Source: JAYXXU01 sp049301135
GTDB taxonomy: Bacteria; Pseudomonadota; Gammaproteobacteria; Pseudomonadales; Moraxellaceae
Assembly: GCA_049301135.1 (NCBI GenBank)
Contig: JBAQKP010000169.1
Coordinates: 1 to 9,232, forward strand
Direction: 5' to 3'
DNA length: 9,232 nt
In this document: positions 6,801 to 9,232 of the stretch, piece by piece
Layout of the letters: every line of letters starts with the position of its first letter
How positions within the stretch are numbered: the stretch's first letter is position 1
Notes under the pieces: generated by a model
Database searches by the model: none
What the model was told of the DNA's origin: nothing
What the model saw: the letters and a program-made list of their open reading frames with translations, nothing else
Made by a program: the position numbers and the translations under genes

Positions 6801-7381
6801 TGGCGGAGGTCAGTGCGCGGCATGCTGAATTAACGCATCAGATGGATGATCTACAGCAGACCGTCCAACAGCTTGAGCAGGCGATGCAGCAGATCGACCG
6901 AGAAACCCGCAGTGTGTTTATGCAGACCTTTGATCAGGTTAATGCCGAGTTACAGCTGTTGTTTCCGAAAGTGTTCGGCGGTGGCGAGGCGTGTTTGAGT
7001 TTAGAGGATGGTTGGCAGTCTGGGGTGCGCTTGATGGCGCGACCACCCGGCAAAAAAAATAGTAACATCAGCTTGCTATCCGGCGGTGAAAAAGCCTTGA
7101 CTGCACTGGCGTTGGTGTTTGCGATTTTTCGATTGAACCCTGCGCCATTTTGTCTGCTAGATGAAGTGGATGCGCCGCTGGATGATGCCAATGTGGCGCG
7201 GTTTTGTCATTTGGTGCAGGAACTGTCAGCACAGGTACAGTTTATTTTTATCAGTCACAACAAGCTGGCAATGAGCATGGCCAGTCAGTTGTTGGGCGTG
7301 ACCATGCCCGAGGCAGGTGTGTCACGGCTGGTTGCGGTGAATCTTGAGCAAGCTGCGGCGTTTGAACCTTTACAGGAGTAA
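3881..7381 (+). CDS. smc: Chromosome segregation/condensation ATPase Smc
   Basis: Smc forms a dimeric ring with ScpAB and compacts and segregates the chromosome near the origin. The 1166-residue length is normal. The N-terminal head begins M-R-L-Q-S-L-K-L-A-G-F-K-S-F and has Walker A G-P-N-G-C-G-K-S at 31-38. Two long coiled-coil arms flank a hinge at about 527-650. The hinge is the degenerate type seen in Pseudomonas-like Smc (L-R-E-R-L-Q-A-G-Q-S-L-L-T-E-T-G near its end). The C-terminal head has the ABC signature L-S-G-G-E-K (1066-1071), Walker B C-L-L-D-E with Asp1094 and Glu1095, the D-loop A-P-L-D-D, and a switch histidine in F-I-S-H-N-K. The coils are extremely glutamine-rich: by hand count residues 363-500 have 55 Gln in 138. 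ATG 3881 is preferred over the TTG just before it, because family members start at M-R-L. zipA follows after 3 bases. Confidence 0.96.
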   Translation: MRLQSLKLAGFKSFVDPVTFRFPDPLTAIVGPNGCGKSNVIDAIRWVMGESSARQLRGDAMSDVIFAGTSQRKPVGQASVELVFENTLGKLGGAYNHYTELAVRRQVTRDGGSDYFLNGQRCRRRDITDIFLGTGLGARSYAVIQQGMINRLVEAKPDDLRVFIEEAAGVSRYQSRRRETEQHLEHTRLNLSRLQDVAEELASQMRSLKRQSQAAERYRALQTEQQQLQVEIGSLRAQQISQQQQVYTEQLSVWGEQFRQLKTAQQQTEQQEQHCTDALTTLLSQAEPEQQRWQVAEQQLAQTNTHYVQLEQQLQQLSHQQQALTQQQEVLAEQLQLDQTNLDQLEQQRQQTCRSLQQLADPEQLREALNIAEQAWRRWQADEQQQQQQLSRLQQQRQQMQQQQAALEKQQQRASQQIQQLEQHQQQLAASTDAAQLSEIEQQLDEIGTLHQQSSQQQQQLEQQHQQLVQTLQGTQQQKQIIQQQLAAAQAEYTALQHMQAALSEQTKAPQTELPQTEQAESASSARLLHQLQLTAAGQQHAAVLEAMLARWLMAQPESSGHMASQALQAGQAYYRVGFVSGFAALDAPNVQPIQHWLTAPQLSLWAGVGIVADHTTALRLRERLQAGQSLLTETGEWVGIDWQVCLRQATEQSVQGALTCQLRLTSLRQQITEQQQQLAEQQQQLAEQHSQLAKLKQQQQQQTVQQQQQQNTQRQLELKRAGLQSRLSSHAQQQNQLSQQLEHLLQAQADDQAELNELYLELAASQLKIEPVQRAVASLQQQREALAAQRQYCLTTQQHTEQQRQRLSVEQHTQQTRAELLREQILRQQQQMDQLDAALKIASTTLQSVQQQVPDAMLQRDQAMQVAQAARSTWQQRQTRLQSIQAEQQQLIQQRHQQQQAEQVLRDQMEQARLAWQGCKAELAHVDEQFRQLQREPLSEVSGDIAPREQQLITITAQLARLGELNLAAPAALAEVSARHAELTHQMDDLQQTVQQLEQAMQQIDRETRSVFMQTFDQVNAELQLLFPKVFGGGEACLSLEDGWQSGVRLMARPPGKKNSNISLLSGGEKALTALALVFAIFRLNPAPFCLLDEVDAPLDDANVARFCHLVQELSAQVQFIFISHNKLAMSMASQLLGVTMPEAGVSRLVAVNLEQAAAFEPLQE
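5900..5962 (+). repeat. Three tandem 21-base heptad repeats in the smc coiled coil
   Basis: Smc residues 674-694 read EQQQQLA, EQQQQLA, EQHSQLA: three consecutive seven-residue units with Leu at a core position, coded by three 21-base units that mix CAG and CAA. The first two units are identical in protein but not in codons, so the repeat is either old or held by selection on the protein. It lies just after the hinge, where the returning coil begins. Confidence 0.75.
7374..7378 (+). promoter_or_regulatory. Ribosome binding site of zipA
   Basis: AGGAG sits in the last codons of smc, 6 bases before the zipA ATG. This is the strongest ribosome site in the window and supports the start at 7385 and expression from the smc transcript. 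Confidence 0.75.
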
Positions 7382-7384
7382 CAC

Positions 7385-8398
7385 ATGGATATTCTGTTTA
7401 TGCTGGGCGTCGCAGTGGCGTTGCTGATGATTGTATTGGGCATCTACTTGTTCTTTTTTAGTCGTCAGTCAGTTGATCCAGCGGCGCAAGCAGCCCTACT
7501 GGAAGTGCCTGAGCCGCCGGTTGCAGGGCGTCCACCGGTATTGCCACGAGCAGCGCGTGGGACACATGACAGTCGGACGGCCAGCTACGCCGACGAAAAT
7601 GCTGACGCAGTCTCGCAGTATCCAACCCCTGTCCGTGATCCAGTCGACCACATCGAAGACGATGTTGTGGCGCGAATCACGCCACAACAGGCGCGTGCAC
7701 AGCCTGCGGTCAGCGATGCAGCAGTGCTGGCCACACCCAGTGTCGCCACACAGCCATCGCTACAAACGCCAATGGTGGTGCCGACCCGTGAATTTGTGAT
7801 CGAGCCTGCTGAGGCCGATAGCCTAGACAGTATGCTAGATGACTTAGAGCAAGCCACCGCCAAGCTGGTCACGCCGATTGAGCGCGGTGAAGTGGCTGAA
7901 TGGCAAGGCAACAGTGCGTTGCTGGATGCACATATTGAAGATCAGGCGCGCCGTGATGATGAAAGTCCACTGGCACAGGCTGAGCAGATTGTGGCGTTGT
8001 ATTTGTTGCCCACCGAAGGTCGTCATTTGGATGGGACGCGGGTGTTGAGTTTACTCAAGCAATACGGGTTGCGTTTTGGTGAGATGTCGCTGTTTCATCG
8101 CTTTGAGGAGTCGTCAGGGGCGGGACGCTTGATGTTTAGTGTATTGCGCTATACCTCAGAAGGCCCGCAGGGGTTTGATTTGGAAAGTTTGCCGCAAGAA
8201 AAAATTGATGGCTTAGCGTTCTTTTTGGCGTTGCCCAATGTGGAAGCGGTCAATGGATACGACATGATGGCGAGTATTTCGAGCCTGTTGGCGCGGGATT
8301 TCTCGGCGCATTTGTATGATGAAGAAATGAATCTGTTTACCAAGCAGCTCAAAGCCCACTATCGGCATGTGGTGTTGGAGTTTAAGCCGAAGGGCTAA
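7385..8398 (+). CDS. zipA: Cell division protein ZipA
   Basis: ZipA anchors FtsZ filaments to the inner membrane at the division site and bundles them. The 337-residue protein has the family architecture. One N-terminal membrane helix (about 4-25, ending F-F-F-S-R-Q) is followed by a long, disordered, Pro/Ala/Asp-rich cytoplasmic linker (about 28-190). The globular FtsZ-tail-binding domain is at about 195-335, recognisable from A-E-Q-I-V-A-L-Y-L-L, the segment Y-G-L-R-F-G-E-M-S-L-F-H-R-F, the L-M-F-S-V-L strand and the closing helix before H-V-V-L-E-F. It is the third gene of the gntR-smc-zipA operon, 3 bases after smc, and it is followed at once by a terminator. In Pseudomonas, ligA comes next, and here it does not. 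Identification is strong because both the domain order and the neighbouring smc agree. Confidence 0.95.
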   Translation: MDILFMLGVAVALLMIVLGIYLFFFSRQSVDPAAQAALLEVPEPPVAGRPPVLPRAARGTHDSRTASYADENADAVSQYPTPVRDPVDHIEDDVVARITPQQARAQPAVSDAAVLATPSVATQPSLQTPMVVPTREFVIEPAEADSLDSMLDDLEQATAKLVTPIERGEVAEWQGNSALLDAHIEDQARRDDESPLAQAEQIVALYLLPTEGRHLDGTRVLSLLKQYGLRFGEMSLFHRFEESSGAGRLMFSVLRYTSEGPQGFDLESLPQEKIDGLAFFLALPNVEAVNGYDMMASISSLLARDFSAHLYDEEMNLFTKQLKAHYRHVVLEFKPKG

Positions 8399-8401
8399 AG
8401 C

Positions 8402-8426
8402 AAAAGGCGCGTTAAGCGCCTTTTTT
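8402..8426 (+). terminator. Rho-independent terminator after zipA, probably bidirectional
   Basis: AAAAGGCGC (8402-8410) pairs perfectly with GCGCCTTTT (8416-8424) around a 5-base GTTAA loop, and the T run extends to 8426. It begins 4 bases after the zipA stop and closes the operon. Read on the minus strand it also has a GC stem followed by TTTT, so it may terminate the convergent HEPN gene too. That gene's stop codon (8425-8427) overlaps the T run. Confidence 0.9.
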
Positions 8427-9232
8427 AGAAAATGTCTTTTTGGAATAAAATTGGATTTAAGAGAGAGCTTTCTTGGTTTTTTTGATGAGACAGGGCTAGA
8501 GTGCTGTACATAATTGCACATTTAACAATGAAAAACATTTTTTCTGTATATGCTAGTAGGTTTTCTTCTGTGACTTCATGCTCATTTTCAGTTGCTGTGA
8601 GAAAAATATCTATTTTTGTGTTCAAGAAAGAGTGAGTGATTTTATTTCTGTAAGATCTTAGGAAGTAAAATTCATAGCCTTTTTCGAAATCTAGTGCAAG
8701 ATTTATCAGGGCTAATAACTGATAGTTGTGCTGCGTAGTAACTATTTTTTTAAAATCTGAACTTAGTAGTGAATTGAAGTATATATCTTTGTTTTGCTTG
8801 ATCTGATTTACGTTAAAGTATCCATAGACGAGATGAGCTATTTTATCTAGTATATTGTACAAGTAGCAAAAAACTTGCTTGAGCAGCCCACTGTGGTAAC
8901 TGTGCCTGATACCGTCATAAGTGTAGCTGTATCGAATAAGCTTGTCGTATTTTGACGTATTACTAGAGCTTGCGTGAAAGAAGCTAAACCTCGCGCTAGT
9001 GTAAGCCTCAATAATTTGATTGAAAAGCTGGAAGGATATGTACACTTGATCTGACATTAGTTGGTTTATTGAACGTGTTTCTTTTGAGGATTCAATGAAT
9101 GTCGGAGTAAATGTATCTTTGATACTTTCTCTATCGTAATAAATTCCAAAATCAAAATTGAGGAACAAGTTTTTTTGAAAGCAGAACGATAGATATTTTG
9201 ATTTTATAAATTTTTCAGTAGGATTGTGAGAG
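8425..9232 (-). CDS. HEPN-domain protein resembling the LA2681-like family, N-terminus off the window
   Basis: 268 residues of an AT-rich gene are visible. The frame has no stop up to the window edge, so the true start lies beyond 9232; the TTG at 9166-9168 is not a convincing start. The core looks all-helical. The segment L-L-K-Q-V-F-C-Y-L-Y-N-I-L-D-K-I-A is followed by N-Y-Q-L-L-A-L-I-N-L-A-L-D, then L-R-S-Y-R-N-K-I-T-H-S. R-N-K-I-T-H (codons 8632-8649) fits the RNxxxH signature of HEPN domains, many of which are metal-independent RNases in toxin-antitoxin, abortive infection or CRISPR systems. From memory the helix pattern, and the N-P plus L-F-L-N start near the window edge, resemble LA2681-like HEPN proteins, often with N-terminal TPR repeats. 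Hand count at 8461-8640 gives 61 G/C in 180, far below zipA, which suggests transfer. RNase activity and a defence role are inferences. Confidence 0.6.
   Translation of the reverse strand, partial: SHNPTEKFIKSKYLSFCFQKNLFLNFDFGIYYDRESIKDTFTPTFIESSKETRSINQLMSDQVYISFQLFNQIIEAYTSARFSFFHASSSNTSKYDKLIRYSYTYDGIRHSYHSGLLKQVFCYLYNILDKIAHLVYGYFNVNQIKQNKDIYFNSLLSSDFKKIVTTQHNYQLLALINLALDFEKGYEFYFLRSYRNKITHSFLNTKIDIFLTATENEHEVTEENLLAYTEKMFFIVKCAIMYSTLALSHQKNQESSLLNPILFQKDIF

Noticed and set aside
9166..9168. TTG as the true start of the minus-strand HEPN gene
   Set aside because: The frame stays open to the window edge, the sequence upstream still looks like protein, and TTG without a ribosome site is unlikely.

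Overview
The window looks like a chromosomal segment of a gammaproteobacterium in the order Pseudomonadales, possibly Moraxellaceae. The main evidence is the gene set: ZipA is found in gammaproteobacteria, and the order GntR regulator - smc - zipA is the one I know from Pseudomonas, where ligA follows. The placement in Moraxellaceae is an inference from the very glutamine-rich Smc coils and is weak. Most of the window has balanced to moderately GC-rich codon use. The last 0.8 kb is clearly AT-rich.

Layout from left to right. (1) Positions 1-424 hold the C-terminal end of a Bcr/CflA-type MFS drug efflux transporter. (2) On the minus strand, birA (biotin protein ligase without the DNA-binding domain) is followed by coaX (type III pantothenate kinase). 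Both are cofactor genes, and coaX converges on the transporter with only 9 bases between them. (3) On the plus strand, a TauE/SafE-family permease starts head to head with birA, and the two 5' ends overlap. (4) A 263-base intergenic region carries two copies of a TGTCnGACAAT palindrome and candidate -10 elements. (5) A FadR-type GntR regulator, smc and zipA form a tight plus-strand operon. A 16-codon mini-ORF bridges the gntR stop and the smc start. A strong rho-independent terminator closes the operon after zipA. (6) On the minus strand, running off the right edge, is an AT-rich gene whose product has an RNxxxH motif and resembles the LA2681-like HEPN family.

How the genes work together. Smc condenses and segregates the chromosome, and ZipA tethers FtsZ to the membrane, so the central operon joins chromosome segregation to division. 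The GntR regulator probably controls its own promoter and hence the operon. birA and coaX supply biotinylated carboxylases and coenzyme A. The HEPN gene shares no composition or function with the rest. It occupies the place where ligA is found in relatives, and it is the most likely piece of accessory DNA here (RNase toxin or defence component, with the N-terminal part out of view).

The points most worth a second look are the HEPN gene at the abrupt composition boundary, the mini-ORF coupling gntR to smc, the paired operator-like palindromes, the overlapping divergent starts of birA and the permease, and a substitution in the biotin-binding loop of BirA.
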